Positions 35,097 through 44,131 of a stretch of DNA of 64,000 bases are shown here, piece by piece. Below the pieces are notes generated by a model, which ran no database searches, had not been told where the DNA came from, and saw only the letters and a list, made by a program, of their open reading frames with translations. The position numbers and the translations under genes are program-made. Every line of letters begins with the position of its first letter. The first letter of the stretch is position 1. This DNA comes from an uncultured Lachnospiraceae bacterium (lineage in GTDB: Bacteria > Bacillota > Clostridia > Lachnospirales > Lachnospiraceae). The stretch is from assembly GCA_902779575.1 (NCBI GenBank), contig CACZBW010000008.1, forward strand, positions 60,399 to 124,398, written 5' to 3'.

Positions 35097-36277
35097 TTAA
35101 TCAGCCCGGCAAAATAGTCCATGTACTTCTTCACGATAACGTCCCAGGAGAAGTTCGCTTTCACGAATTCTTTCCCGTTCTCTCCCATCTGTGCGGCAGT
35201 GACCGGATGATCCAGCAGGTACTGAAGAGCGCCTTCAAATTCATGATAATTCTGGAAATACAGGCCGCCCATCGCCTTCTTCACAAAGTTCTTCGTCACG
35301 GCGCAGTCGTCGCTTACCAGAACCGGTCTTCCTGCCAGCCAGCTCTCCATAATCACGATGGAAAAGCTTTCATGCGGCGAAGGATTGCAGAAAACGGAGG
35401 CTGCCCGGTATGCGTCGTATTTATCCTGAACCGGCAGAAACCCCAGATCCAGGATGAACTCCTTCTGATCAGAAGGAATAGCCACCTTCCCGCCGCCGAT
35501 CAGGACCAGCTTCAGGTCCGTCGTGTGCCTTCTGCGGTATTCCGCGAAATAATTCACCAGGACGTCCACATTTTTCCCGGCGTCCTTGCGGCCCGCATAG
35601 AGGACGAAGGGCTCCTCCAGCTTATATTTCTCCCGGAAACGCGCTTCATCCGCCTCCGGAATATCATCCACCCCCGCGCCCAGAACCCTGGCGTCCACCC
35701 GGGACAGATCGTAGAGCCGTTCCGCCAGTTCTCCCTCCGGCTCCGACAGGAAAATCATGCCGGCCAGATGACGGAAGCAGCGCTCGAAGACGCGCATATG
35801 GGCGTAGCTCTCCTCGTGCAGGCAGGGAATCAGGACCGACTTCCGCGGGCAGGCTTTGACCCCGTAATAGGTCGTGCCGAACATGTAGGGAATGAAGACA
35901 TAAAGGTCATACTCGGAGGCATGTTCTTTCATATACCGGTACAGAGCGGGGCTGTTGACACATTCCTTGATGAAGGTGTGCTCCAGCTCATCCGTGAGCG
36001 GCATATCGTTGTTCATCAGGCGGATATTGACCGCATCGAAAGCGGCTGTATCCCTCTGCCGGACCGGAAAACGCCGGATCGGAATCCCCTCCTCGACGCT
36101 CAGCCCCTCCTTGTAGTAGTCCACATTCCAGTCGCTGTTGAACTGCTGCACGCAGGTCGTCAGCACCTCCAGGTCCATCCCGGCCGCGTGGAAATGAGTG
36201 ACAAGGCCTCTGAGCTCTGTCTCCGCTCCTCCGGAAATATTCATGGCAAACCACGGTATGACAAATCCGATTCTCAT
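35090..36277 (-). CDS. Glycosyltransferase family 4
   Basis: A 395-residue GT-B enzyme. MRIGFVIPWFAMNISGGAET begins the N-terminal domain; FVLYAGRKDAGKNVDVLVNYF and NPSPHESFSIVIMESWLAGRPV (about 295-318) mark the donor-binding domain. Similar proteins occur in mannan and D-rhamnan loci exported by ABC transporters, so a mannosyl- or rhamnosyltransferase role is plausible, given GDP-Man/GDP-Rha supply in the same transcript. It is the gene before the Wzt-type ATPase. Confidence 0.87.
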   Translation of the reverse strand: MRIGFVIPWFAMNISGGAETELRGLVTHFHAAGMDLEVLTTCVQQFNSDWNVDYYKEGLSVEEGIPIRRFPVRQRDTAAFDAVNIRLMNNDMPLTDELEHTFIKECVNSPALYRYMKEHASEYDLYVFIPYMFGTTYYGVKACPRKSVLIPCLHEESYAHMRVFERCFRHLAGMIFLSEPEGELAERLYDLSRVDARVLGAGVDDIPEADEARFREKYKLEEPFVLYAGRKDAGKNVDVLVNYFAEYRRRHTTDLKLVLIGGGKVAIPSDQKEFILDLGFLPVQDKYDAYRAASVFCNPSPHESFSIVIMESWLAGRPVLVSDDCAVTKNFVKKAMGGLYFQNYHEFEGALQYLLDHPVTAAQMGENGKEFVKANFSWDVIVKKYMDYFAGLIKN

Positions 36278-36442
36278 CTCTGTTTTCCCTTCTCTGCCTT
36301 TTTTGCTCCCGCATGCGGATGTTTCCGGCGCAGCATACCCGATCAGCGCAGCGGAGACATTTCTTTCTCACACACGAAGATGATCAGCGTACCGGCAGCT
36401 CTGCCGGCGCGCCGGGTTTTTCCGCTTCCGCGTCTGGTAACT

Positions 36443-37096
36443 TTACTGCCTCAGGAATGAAATATCCGTCAGCTGCAGCGCCAGCTTTCTGCCGTCGTTC
36501 CCGACCTTCAGTTCCACCGGTGACACTGCGTCGGGAAGCTCCATTCTCAGATCATTTTTTCCCTGCCGCAGACGCAGCGGAATCCGCATTTCAGCAGCTC
36601 CCGCAAGACTGTCCTCATAAACCGTCTCCCCGTTGAGAACGGCGGATACCCTCTGGCTTCCGGTAAAAATCCCGGCTGCCTGAACCGTCATGAGATAATC
36701 GCCCTCCTGCGCCGCGTTAAGGGGGTAAAAAACAAGCTCTTTTCCGTCCGTCCAGGTGTAGGCGGCCTCATCCATGGAGGTTCCCTTCCGGATAAACTGG
36801 TTAGCGTCCCAGTTCGGCTCGCAGAGGCGGATCCGGAAGCTCTCCCCGAGAGGGATTCCTCTTACTATAATAGACTTTGACAGGGGCAGCCAGATTAAAA
36901 CGGCGGCGGCGACTGCCATAACCAGAATCGCCGGAAGGCCCGGAGCCAGAGCGGCCGCATGACCTGTTTTCCCTGCACCGCGCGGCAGATCTGAGCCGGC
37001 GCCGCTCTCAGCGGCTTCAGGAGAAAGGTTTCCGGGCATTCCGGATTCTTCTTTTCCCGTCTCCGGGACTTTCTCCAGTTCCTGATAAAGCTTCAT
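36443..37096 (-). CDS. Single-pass membrane protein with C-terminal beta-rich domain, unknown function
   Basis: A 217-residue protein not recognised as a known family. Residues 1-50 are polar and Gly/Ser/Glu-rich, one membrane helix lies at about 52-72, and the rest (about 75-217) is predicted beta-rich, outside the membrane. That part resembles a carbohydrate-binding-module-like sandwich (LVFYPLNAAQEGDYLMTV, RIPLRLRQGKNDLRMELP). It overlaps the acyltransferase gene by 4 nt (ATGA), so translation is coupled; it may be a partner of that acyltransferase or of the glycan. This is inference. Confidence 0.6.
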   Translation of the reverse strand: MKLYQELEKVPETGKEESGMPGNLSPEAAESGAGSDLPRGAGKTGHAAALAPGLPAILVMAVAAAVLIWLPLSKSIIVRGIPLGESFRIRLCEPNWDANQFIRKGTSMDEAAYTWTDGKELVFYPLNAAQEGDYLMTVQAAGIFTGSQRVSAVLNGETVYEDSLAGAAEMRIPLRLRQGKNDLRMELPDAVSPVELKVGNDGRKLALQLTDISFLRQ

Positions 37097-38229
37097 ATCA
37101 GATCTCCATAGAACGCTTCCAGCATCCGGCAGGCCTTCTGTACAGGCCCGGTTTTCATCAGCGGCTTCTCGAGAAGTTCTTCCCGGACCTTATCCAGCAG
37201 CGTGATGGCCAGAAACATGTAAAGGATGGCTCCCACCATATAGACCGGCCAGGCCGGGGAATCCAGATGATCCGGAATCCGCACCAGCTGTTTCCACAGG
37301 AAAAGAGTGAAAACCGGCACCTGGTGAACAATATAGACGGCCAGCGTTGAGGTGGAAAAGAAATTGATCCATCTCCTGCTGCCGATCTCAAGCCCGAGGA
37401 AAAAGCGGAATACGCAGAAGGCAATGAGCAGGTTGGGCAGCGCTTTATAATCCTGCAGGAACTGACCTGCCCAGACACTTGCCTGGTACATGACTGTCCC
37501 GCAAGATCCCAGCATTGGCCGGACCGTCAGCAGGCACAGCAGGAAATAGCCGGCCGCAGCCGCGAAAAGATACAGCCAGCCTCCCCAGGATCCGCTCCCG
37601 CTCTTTTCCCTTCCCTGATCCCCGCCTTTATAAATCTGTCTTTTGTACCAGCCGGCAAAGACAAACATTGAACAGAACCAGACCAGCGTATCCATGGTCT
37701 CATTTTCAAAAGGGCGTACGCTGCTCCAGATACAGGTAAATGCAAACAGAAGCAGAACCAGCTTTTTCAGCCGCTCCGGACGCATCTCCAGAATCTTTTT
37801 CAGGAAAGGAGACAGCAGGATCAGAACCAGGTATCCCGAAATGAACCAGTGGTTATATCCGAATACCGGAAAAAAAGCGGCAATGACATAGTTCGGCTTG
37901 ACGTCCGCCGGATAGAAACAGACCATTAACAGGGTCAGGATCACCGTATAGAACAGCTCCTCCAGCCACAGCTTTACAAAACGGCTGCCCCGGAAAGAAG
38001 CGTCCGCCATGAACCAGCATCCGATGATCAGGAAAACATTTACTGAAATTCTGGCAGCGTTGCCCACGAAGAAGGAGAACAGGAAATTCACGCCGGAAGC
38101 GTCCCTCAGCACGTCTCCCTGCCCGACCAGGTGGTTGGCAACGATGCAGAACATGGCAAGAAGACGCAGCAGTTCCAGATTCGAACTGCGCTCCTTCCGG
38201 ATGCCGCCTGCCGCAGATGCCCCCTTCAT
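37093..38229 (-). CDS. Acyltransferase 3 family membrane protein
   Basis: A 378-residue protein with about ten predicted helices. The NLELLRLLAMFCIVANHL start (about 15-35), with the conserved Arg and His, marks the acyltransferase 3 (OafA/WcaH-like) family that O-acetylates surface glycans. ATG at 38229 is chosen because GGAGG and AGGAG lie 6-9 nt upstream; the ATG at 38265 would add 12 residues without a ribosome binding site. Its stop overlaps the start of the next gene. Confidence 0.88.
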   Translation of the reverse strand: MKGASAAGGIRKERSSNLELLRLLAMFCIVANHLVGQGDVLRDASGVNFLFSFFVGNAARISVNVFLIIGCWFMADASFRGSRFVKLWLEELFYTVILTLLMVCFYPADVKPNYVIAAFFPVFGYNHWFISGYLVLILLSPFLKKILEMRPERLKKLVLLLFAFTCIWSSVRPFENETMDTLVWFCSMFVFAGWYKRQIYKGGDQGREKSGSGSWGGWLYLFAAAAGYFLLCLLTVRPMLGSCGTVMYQASVWAGQFLQDYKALPNLLIAFCVFRFFLGLEIGSRRWINFFSTSTLAVYIVHQVPVFTLFLWKQLVRIPDHLDSPAWPVYMVGAILYMFLAITLLDKVREELLEKPLMKTGPVQKACRMLEAFYGDLI

Positions 38230-38244
38230 GTACCTCTCCTCCGT

Positions 38245-38305
38245 GAATTTCCCTGGTTCATACATTTATTTACCCCGGAATCTGCTCCCTGATTACGGGA
38301 AATTC
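38245..38305. repeat. 9-bp inverted repeat GAATTTCCC/GGGAAATTC
   Basis: GAATTTCCC (38245-38253) and GGGAAATTC (38297-38305) are perfect complements 43 nt apart in the spacer between the phosphomutase and acyltransferase genes. It may be a regulatory site or an RNA stem. Confidence 0.35.
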
Positions 38306-38368
38306 GTTCCGAAAATAATGTTTCCATCCCTTCCGTGTTCCGCCGGCGGCAGTTCCCGGCCGCTCTTC

Positions 38369-40075
38369 TCAGCGGAATGCTTTCCCAAGCTCTTCCGTCA
38401 GCTTTTTTTCCATCGCCTGAGCGGTTTCTCTGTCAGGCGCCGTGACTGACAGATACAGCTTGAGCTTCGGTTCGGTTCCGGACGGGCGGACAACGACGCT
38501 GCTGTTTCCTTCCAGCAGATACTTCAGGACGTCCGACTTTGGAAGATTGTTCAGTCCTTTTGAATAATCCTGTACCGCAAGAACCTTCAGGCCGCCGAAT
38601 TCCCTGGTCTCACCTGTCTTTGCCTTCTCATGGAAGTCCTTCATGATCTCCTGCATGCGGTCAAAGCCGGCGGATCCCTCAAATTCAAAGGAATGCAGGG
38701 TATTATAGGTGTAGCCGTAGAGATCATAGAGTTCCTGCAGCTTCTCCGTCAGGCTGATCCCGCGCGTCCTGTAATAGCTGAACATCTCCGCGATCAGGAA
38801 AGCGCCGTCAACCGCGTCCTTGTCCCTGACGTAGGTTCCGCTCAGGTATCCGTAGCTCTCCTCAAAACCGAAGATGTAGGAATCCTCTTTCCCCTGTTTT
38901 TCCAGCAGGCCGATCTGCTCCCCGATAAACTTGAAGCCGGTCAGGACGTTGATCGTGCGGACTCCGTAGTGCGCGGCAATCCGCTCCGCCATATCCATAG
39001 TGACGATGGTCTTGACAAATACCGGATCTTCCGGCATCTTCCCGAGCGCCTGACGTCTGGAGCAGATGTAATCGAGAAGAAGAATACCGGTCTCATTTCC
39101 GCTCAGAAGCCTGAAGCTTCCATCGCTTTCGCGGACCGCAATGCCGACCCGGTCACAGTCCGGATCTGTCGCCATCAGAAGGTCTGCCTGCTGCCCGGCG
39201 GCGTATTTCATGCCAAGCTCCATCGCCTCGTAGATCTCCGGGTTCGGGTAGGGGCAGGTCGGGAAATGTCCGTCCGGCATCTCCTGCTCCTTCACGACCG
39301 TAATATTCCGGTAACCGCTCTCCTTCAGCACACGGGTTACAGGCTTCAGGCCGGTTCCGTTCAGCGGACTGTAGACAATCGCCACATTGCGGTCCACCGT
39401 GTCATCCGGTCCGAGCATGGACTGCTTCTTTACTTCTTCCGTAAAGTCGGTGTAAATCTGTTCCGGGATCCAGCGGATCAGGCCGCTCTCAAGAGAGCTG
39501 TCAAAATCTGACCGGAGCACATCCTCAAAAAGGTCCAGCGCCCCGATCTCCTTCAGGATGTCCGAAGCCGCCTGCGTGGTGATCTGGCAGCCGTCGCCGC
39601 CGTAAACCTTATAGCCGTTGTATCTGGAAGGATTGTGGGAAGCCGTGACCATGATTCCCGCCGCGCAGGAGAGAGCCCGCACCGCATAGGAAAGGCAGGG
39701 CGTCGGCATCAGACAGGGATAAATGTAAACCCGGATCCCGTTTGCCGCAAATACTCCGGATGCAGTCTTCGCAAATAACTCCGACTTGATGCGGGAATCA
39801 TAGCTGACCGCGATGGAGCGTCTGTCAGGCGTATAATTCTTCAGGATATAATTTGCAAGGCCCTGGGAGGCTTTCGCTACGGTATAGACGTTCATGCGGT
39901 TGGTTCCGGCGCCGATCACGCCCCGGAGCCCGCCTGTGCCGAAAGCCAGATCCCTGTAGAAGGCGTCCTCGACGGCTGACGGATCGTCCTTCATCGATAT
40001 AAGTTCTGCCTGAAGATCCGGATCCGCCGTCGCAAGCTCACACCAGCGCGCGTAATTCTCCTCAATTCTCCCCAT
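38369..40075 (-). CDS. Phosphoglucomutase/phosphomannomutase family protein
   Basis: A 568-residue alpha-D-phosphohexomutase, the length of the PgcA-type enzymes of Firmicutes. The phosphoserine loop is VTASHNPSRYNGYKVYGGDG (about 141-160), the metal-binding DPDCDRVG near residue 303, the sugar-binding GFEESYGYL near 405 and the phosphate-binding VVRPSGTEPKLKLYL near the end. It interconverts hexose 6- and 1-phosphates, giving Glc-1-P and/or Man-1-P for nucleotide sugars. Man-1-P would feed the manC enzyme at 44100-45416. GGAGG lies upstream. Confidence 0.93.
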   Translation of the reverse strand: MGRIEENYARWCELATADPDLQAELISMKDDPSAVEDAFYRDLAFGTGGLRGVIGAGTNRMNVYTVAKASQGLANYILKNYTPDRRSIAVSYDSRIKSELFAKTASGVFAANGIRVYIYPCLMPTPCLSYAVRALSCAAGIMVTASHNPSRYNGYKVYGGDGCQITTQAASDILKEIGALDLFEDVLRSDFDSSLESGLIRWIPEQIYTDFTEEVKKQSMLGPDDTVDRNVAIVYSPLNGTGLKPVTRVLKESGYRNITVVKEQEMPDGHFPTCPYPNPEIYEAMELGMKYAAGQQADLLMATDPDCDRVGIAVRESDGSFRLLSGNETGILLLDYICSRRQALGKMPEDPVFVKTIVTMDMAERIAAHYGVRTINVLTGFKFIGEQIGLLEKQGKEDSYIFGFEESYGYLSGTYVRDKDAVDGAFLIAEMFSYYRTRGISLTEKLQELYDLYGYTYNTLHSFEFEGSAGFDRMQEIMKDFHEKAKTGETREFGGLKVLAVQDYSKGLNNLPKSDVLKYLLEGNSSVVVRPSGTEPKLKLYLSVTAPDRETAQAMEKKLTEELGKAFR

Positions 40076-40116
40076 CTTTCCTCTTTTCCTCCCGAAATAT
40101 CCTTCAACTGTTCCTT

Positions 40117-41220
40117 TCAGTTTTCCTCAGTCTTCCTGCTGCAGAAATCTGACAGGTAACGCAGAAACAGATCCCGGATTTTTTCAAAACGGAATCTTGA
40201 CAGCTGCCTGCGCTGTCCTTTCAGGATCTCCTCCCTCAGCTCCCTGTCCCGCGCGACGCGGTCAATCAGGCCCGCGGTCAGAAGCGGATCCTTCTCCTTC
40301 AGCAGAATGCCTCCGTCCCCGAGCGTATCCGCCACGGCGCCCGCGTCAAAGGCGATAATCGGCGTTTTGAAGAGCATTGCCTCCACGATCGGAACGCAGA
40401 AACCCTCATGCTCGCTCATGCAGACGAAGACGTCCGCGATGCGGTAGTAGGCAAGGATCTCCGCAAAGGAAATATGGCCCGTGAAGAAGACATTTTTCAC
40501 GCCAAGCTCCTGCACATAATCCCTGAGCCTGCAGAAATAGACGTCGTCCTTTCCGTAATTTCCGACCAGGAACAGCTTTGCGTCCGCGTCGTAATTTCTC
40601 TGATACAGGGTGAAGGCCGCTATGATATCTTCAAATTTCTTGTTCGGAACAATCCGGCCTACAAAAGCCACGTTCGTCCCTTTTGCGCAGGGATTCGGGC
40701 TGCTGTACTTGCGGATGACCCTGGAATCCGGTTTTTTCCGGTAATCCCCGAAGGGAATGATCAAAGGAAGTACATCGATCGGGCAGCTGTAGCCGTAGGA
40801 GATCAGGTCCTGCCTGTTGAACTCGGAATCCGCGAGACAGTAGTCGAACTCGTTCTTCAGGCGCTTCACTTCATTGAGACCGCTCATGCAGCCATCATAA
40901 AAGTCTTTATGGTACTCTTTGAAAAAGGAGGCGGGCGTCACATTATGGTACAGGGCGATCTTTCTGCACTGTGCCCGCTGGATGCAGGGGAAATAAGGCC
41001 AGGCGATCGACATATGATAGAGAATCACGTCGTCCCTGTCCGGCTCTTCAAAACCCTGCCTGATATCATGCACAATATTCTTCGGAATCGAATCGCTGAT
41101 ATTCTCCGCATAGATCGTGGTATCATAACCTGCATCCTTCAGAATCCGGTCGATCTCAAGCGCCTCGTTCCCGATCGCGTCGCCGAACATAAAAGTCGGC
41201 AGCATCTGTATGACTTTCAC
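40117..41220 (-). CDS. Glycosyltransferase family 4
   Basis: A 367-residue GT-B enzyme starting KVIQMLPTFMFGDAIGNEAL, a beginning frequent in mannosyl/rhamnosyltransferases of ABC-exported glycans. The donor motif is VCMSEHEGFCVPIVEAMLF (about 285-303). The GTG at 41220 is preferred because AGGGTGA lies 5 nt upstream and the Rossmann strand follows at once; GTG at 41244 is the alternative. Its neighbours are the phosphomutase downstream and the coiled-coil protein upstream. Donor is likely GDP-Man or GDP-Rha, by context only. Confidence 0.87.
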   Translation of the reverse strand: MKVIQMLPTFMFGDAIGNEALEIDRILKDAGYDTTIYAENISDSIPKNIVHDIRQGFEEPDRDDVILYHMSIAWPYFPCIQRAQCRKIALYHNVTPASFFKEYHKDFYDGCMSGLNEVKRLKNEFDYCLADSEFNRQDLISYGYSCPIDVLPLIIPFGDYRKKPDSRVIRKYSSPNPCAKGTNVAFVGRIVPNKKFEDIIAAFTLYQRNYDADAKLFLVGNYGKDDVYFCRLRDYVQELGVKNVFFTGHISFAEILAYYRIADVFVCMSEHEGFCVPIVEAMLFKTPIIAFDAGAVADTLGDGGILLKEKDPLLTAGLIDRVARDRELREEILKGQRRQLSRFRFEKIRDLFLRYLSDFCSRKTEEN

Positions 41221-41388
41221 TCTATCACCCTCAATTTCCGGCACATGCCGCTTTAAGCCTGCGCCCCTGTCTGTCTGCCGCTGTTCACGTGCTTCCGTAC
41301 ATCAGGCCGCGCGCAGATTGCATCAGCCGGTTCTGCTGCCTCAGTACGACAGCGTACAGAGCAGGCCATCCGTCCTGAGCAGCTATTC

Positions 41389-42081
41389 CTATTTAAAATA
41401 CTTGGGTTTCGTGCCTGTGCTCCTTTTTGCCTGCTTCAAATTCCGGGAGCTGTTTTCTTCCGTTCTCTGCTCTCCGTATTCAGGCATGCCGGCCGCACTT
41501 TCAGCTTCCGGTCTGCCGGCCGCGATTTCCGCCTCCAGCGCCGCTCTGCCGTTTTTCTTCAGTTCTGCGATTTCCGTCTCCAGCGCCGCTCTGCCGTTTT
41601 TCTTCAGTTCCGCGATTTCCGTCTCCAGCGCCGCTCTGTCGTTTTTCTTCAGTTCCGCGATTTCCGTCTCCAGCGCCGCCACCCGCTCTTTCAGCTCCCG
41701 GACTGCCTGTTCCTGGATCTGGATATAGTTCCGCTCCTGGCGTAGCGCATTGACCAGGGCGGCGTTCACGCTGTTCTGGTCCTCCACCACCGGCTTGATA
41801 TAAAACCTGGTGAATTTGCGCACAGCTTTCTTGACCGTCATGGCGCCGGCGTTCCCGGCCTCGATCACACGGTCCAGGGGCACCTTGTAATGGTCCGCCG
41901 CATAGAGCAGATTCCTTCTCAGTTCCTTGCGGGAATACGCATGACTGTCAGGCAGGACATTCATGATCTCATTGGAGAAGGGGATCTCGTCAAAGGGAAC
42001 CAGGGTATCGTCCAGTTCCCTGCGCTCGATATCGGCGCGAATCTCATCCATGATCTTTTCGACATCTATCTTCTGTGCCAT
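41389..42081 (-). CDS. Coiled-coil protein with 15-residue tandem repeats
   Basis: A 230-residue protein, not assigned to a known family. The first 100 residues are helical and mixed-charge (DVEKIMDEIRADIERRELDD). From about residue 110 a long coiled coil runs to about 190, including three perfect-to-near-perfect copies of ALETEIAELKKNxRA. The tail is polar. The 45-bp DNA repeat keeps the frame, so repeat number can vary without breaking the protein. It lies next to the ABC permease and a GT4, which recalls the coiled-coil ruler of the E. coli WbdD chain terminator that sets polymer length; no kinase or methyltransferase domain is present here, so this is only a hypothesis. AGGGG lies before ATG 42081. 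Confidence 0.7.
   Translation of the reverse strand: MAQKIDVEKIMDEIRADIERRELDDTLVPFDEIPFSNEIMNVLPDSHAYSRKELRRNLLYAADHYKVPLDRVIEAGNAGAMTVKKAVRKFTRFYIKPVVEDQNSVNAALVNALRQERNYIQIQEQAVRELKERVAALETEIAELKKNDRAALETEIAELKKNGRAALETEIAELKKNGRAALEAEIAAGRPEAESAAGMPEYGEQRTEENSSRNLKQAKRSTGTKPKYFK
41519..41690. repeat. 45-bp tandem repeat in the coiled-coil gene
   Basis: Three adjacent, nearly identical 45-bp units plus a partial fourth (shared TTTCCGTCTCCAGCGCCG). They encode the ALETEIAELKKN heptad-like repeat. Confidence 0.85.
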
Positions 42082-42171
42082 ATCTTCTCCCCTCCGCAAA
42101 AGCCGCCGCGCGGCCCTTTCTGTCCTTCTCTGTGCTGACGCGCAGATTTTTACCTGTTGACTGTGATCCGC

Positions 42172-42192
42172 CCGGCAGGCCGCCCCTGCCGG
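42172..42192. other. Stable hairpin between permease and coiled-coil genes
   Basis: CCGGCAGG (42172-42179) pairs with CCTGCCGG (42185-42192) around a 5-nt loop. There is no U-run on either side. It could lessen transcription or stabilise RNA ends. Confidence 0.4.
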
Positions 42193-42279
42193 CTCTCTGC
42201 CTCCCAAAGAGTACGGTCTTTCCGGGAGACTGTGTGCGCAGTTCCTGCCTCACGGGCCTGCATAAACAACGGCGGCAGA

Positions 42280-43056
42280 TTACAGATTTTCCGCAAAATG
42301 CCTCTGCCGGTTCTTGAAAACCGCAAGTCCGATCAGGAGCAGGGCGATTCCGACGATGACCGCTTCCGCCAGCGTGCTCAGATCCGGAATCTCCTTGTAG
42401 TAGAGGATCTGACGGTAAGCTGTGATTACGGAAGACATCGGGTTGAGCCGGAAGACAAACATCAGCTTGTCCGGAACCATGCTCTCGTCATACATGATCG
42501 GCGTCATAAACTGCCAGGCCATGGTCACGATTCCCATGACGTGCATGAGGTCTCTCAGGAAGACCGTCAGGGCCGAGAAGAGGAGCGCCATCCCCAGGGC
42601 CAGCACATATTCCACGACCATAATAATCGGGAGAAAGAGCAGGGCGAGGGGGTTCAGTCCTTTTCCGGACACAATGAGAACCGCGAAAACCACGATAAAA
42701 CAGAGCAGCATATTCACAAAGTTTCCGGTCACGAAAGCGATCGGAAGGACTTCCCGCGGAAAATAAATCTTCTTTACCATGTCCGCCGAGCCCAGGATGC
42801 AGCCGCAGCCGCCCGATACGCAGGTGCTGAAGAAAATCCAGGGAATCAGCGCCACGAAGAGGAACAGGTAATAATCCTTGATCCCGTTCCGCATAATAAC
42901 GGAGAACACAAGCGTATAGACCATCAGCTGCAGGAGCGGATTGATAAAAGTCCACAGAAAGCCCAGCACAGAGCCTTTGTATCTGCCTCTTAAATCCCTC
43001 TTGACCAGGCTGAAGATCATCTCCCGGTATTCATATATCTCTCTTACTGTCTTCAA
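42280..43056 (-). CDS. ABC-2 type polysaccharide export permease (Wzm-like)
   Basis: A 258-residue membrane protein with about six helices and the ABC-2 signature VKRDLRGRYKGSVLGFLWTFINP (about 18-40). It exports a lipid-linked glycan with a Wzt ATPase, most likely the one at 33703-34935 that has the glycan-binding domain. The start is TTG at 43056 with a strong AGGAGG 8 nt upstream. Upstream is manA at 13 nt, downstream the coiled-coil gene. It is not closely similar to the permease at 8547-9338, so two export systems coexist. Confidence 0.9.
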   Translation of the reverse strand: MKTVREIYEYREMIFSLVKRDLRGRYKGSVLGFLWTFINPLLQLMVYTLVFSVIMRNGIKDYYLFLFVALIPWIFFSTCVSGGCGCILGSADMVKKIYFPREVLPIAFVTGNFVNMLLCFIVVFAVLIVSGKGLNPLALLFLPIIMVVEYVLALGMALLFSALTVFLRDLMHVMGIVTMAWQFMTPIMYDESMVPDKLMFVFRLNPMSSVITAYRQILYYKEIPDLSTLAEAVIVGIALLLIGLAVFKNRQRHFAENL

Positions 43057-43069
43057 ACGCTCTGCCTCC

Positions 43070-44131
43070 TCAGCAAGTTACTCTCAAAAACTGGGCTTTC
43101 CCATGCAGCTTCAGCTGGACGGACGAAGCCGGAACAAACATGCAGTCCCCGCGGAAAATCCTCAGAGCCTGTCCTTCCGCCTGCTGCAGGCCGGAAGCGC
43201 CGCCGTCCTCCTGCGCGCAGCCGTCCTCAAAGACAACTCCGCAGCCGTCCACGCACAGCCAGATCTGGAAAGACTTGTCGTCCGTACGGAAATCCGCCAT
43301 GCAGCGCACCCGCTCCGTATTGATCAGGATCCGCTCCACCTGAAAATAGCGGCAGCGGTACAAAAGCTCGGAAGCCCATCCCGGCCGGTAACGCAAAGTG
43401 CGGATCGGCTGACGGGGCCTGGCCGCGCTTCCAAGGTCCGCGACTTCAAGCGCTTTCTCTATATGCAGCGGCCGCTTCTTCCCGTCTTTGTCCAGACGGT
43501 CATAATCATAAACCCTGTAAGTAATATTGGAACTTTCCTGAATCTCCGCCACCAGCGTGCCGGCACCGATCCCGTGCATCGTTCCCGGGCGGATCACGAA
43601 CACGTCGTCTTTGTGCACGGGCACCTTCTGCAGGTAGCGCTCTATATTGCCCTTCGCAAGGCTCTGCCTTACCAGGCGCTCCGTCATATTTCTTGAAAAA
43701 CCGTAAACCAGCTTCGCATCCGGCTTCGCGTCGACCACGTACCACATCTCCGTCTTGCCGAGGGAACCGTTCTCATGCTCCGCCGCGTAGTCGTCGTCCG
43801 GATGTACCTGGACGGACAGGTCCTTCGCCGCGTCGATCAGCTTGACCATGACCGGAAGCCCCCCGTCCGGCATCCTGAGCGGACTTGTCCCGATGTAATC
43901 CGGATGCTCTTTAAGCACGCTAAGAAGTGTCCTGCCCGCCTCACTTCCCGAAGCGATTACGCTCGGTCCGTCCGGATGGGTAGAACACTCCCAGGTCTCC
44001 GCCAGCGGCGTCAGGCCGGTCTCCTTGGAGAAATCGTCCTTCAGCCGCCTCCCGCCCCACAGATAATCCTTGCAGGCGGGATGCAGCAGAAACGGCCTGT
44101 TACCGTTCCAGCTCGTATTTCTGTTTGTCAT
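43070..44131 (-). CDS. manA: Mannose-6-phosphate isomerase, class I
   Basis: A 353-residue cupin-type enzyme interconverting fructose-6-P and mannose-6-P. Zinc-site motifs are QVHPDDDYAAEHENGS (about 108-123) and GTMHGIGAGTLVAEIQESS near 190; LHPACKDYLWGGRRL is the typical start. The short Firmicutes form fits. Its first 32 nt overlap the end of the manC-like gene, so the two are translated together. It opens the GDP-mannose branch from fructose-6-P. It is distinct from the C-terminal cupin of the neighbouring bifunctional-type protein, so isomerase activity may be present twice. Confidence 0.92.
   Translation of the reverse strand: MTNRNTSWNGNRPFLLHPACKDYLWGGRRLKDDFSKETGLTPLAETWECSTHPDGPSVIASGSEAGRTLLSVLKEHPDYIGTSPLRMPDGGLPVMVKLIDAAKDLSVQVHPDDDYAAEHENGSLGKTEMWYVVDAKPDAKLVYGFSRNMTERLVRQSLAKGNIERYLQKVPVHKDDVFVIRPGTMHGIGAGTLVAEIQESSNITYRVYDYDRLDKDGKKRPLHIEKALEVADLGSAARPRQPIRTLRYRPGWASELLYRCRYFQVERILINTERVRCMADFRTDDKSFQIWLCVDGCGVVFEDGCAQEDGGASGLQQAEGQALRIFRGDCMFVPASSVQLKLHGKAQFLRVTC

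Noticed and set aside
41519-41690. CRISPR-like appearance of the 45-bp repeats
   Set aside because: The units are directly adjacent without unique spacers and encode a coiled coil in frame.
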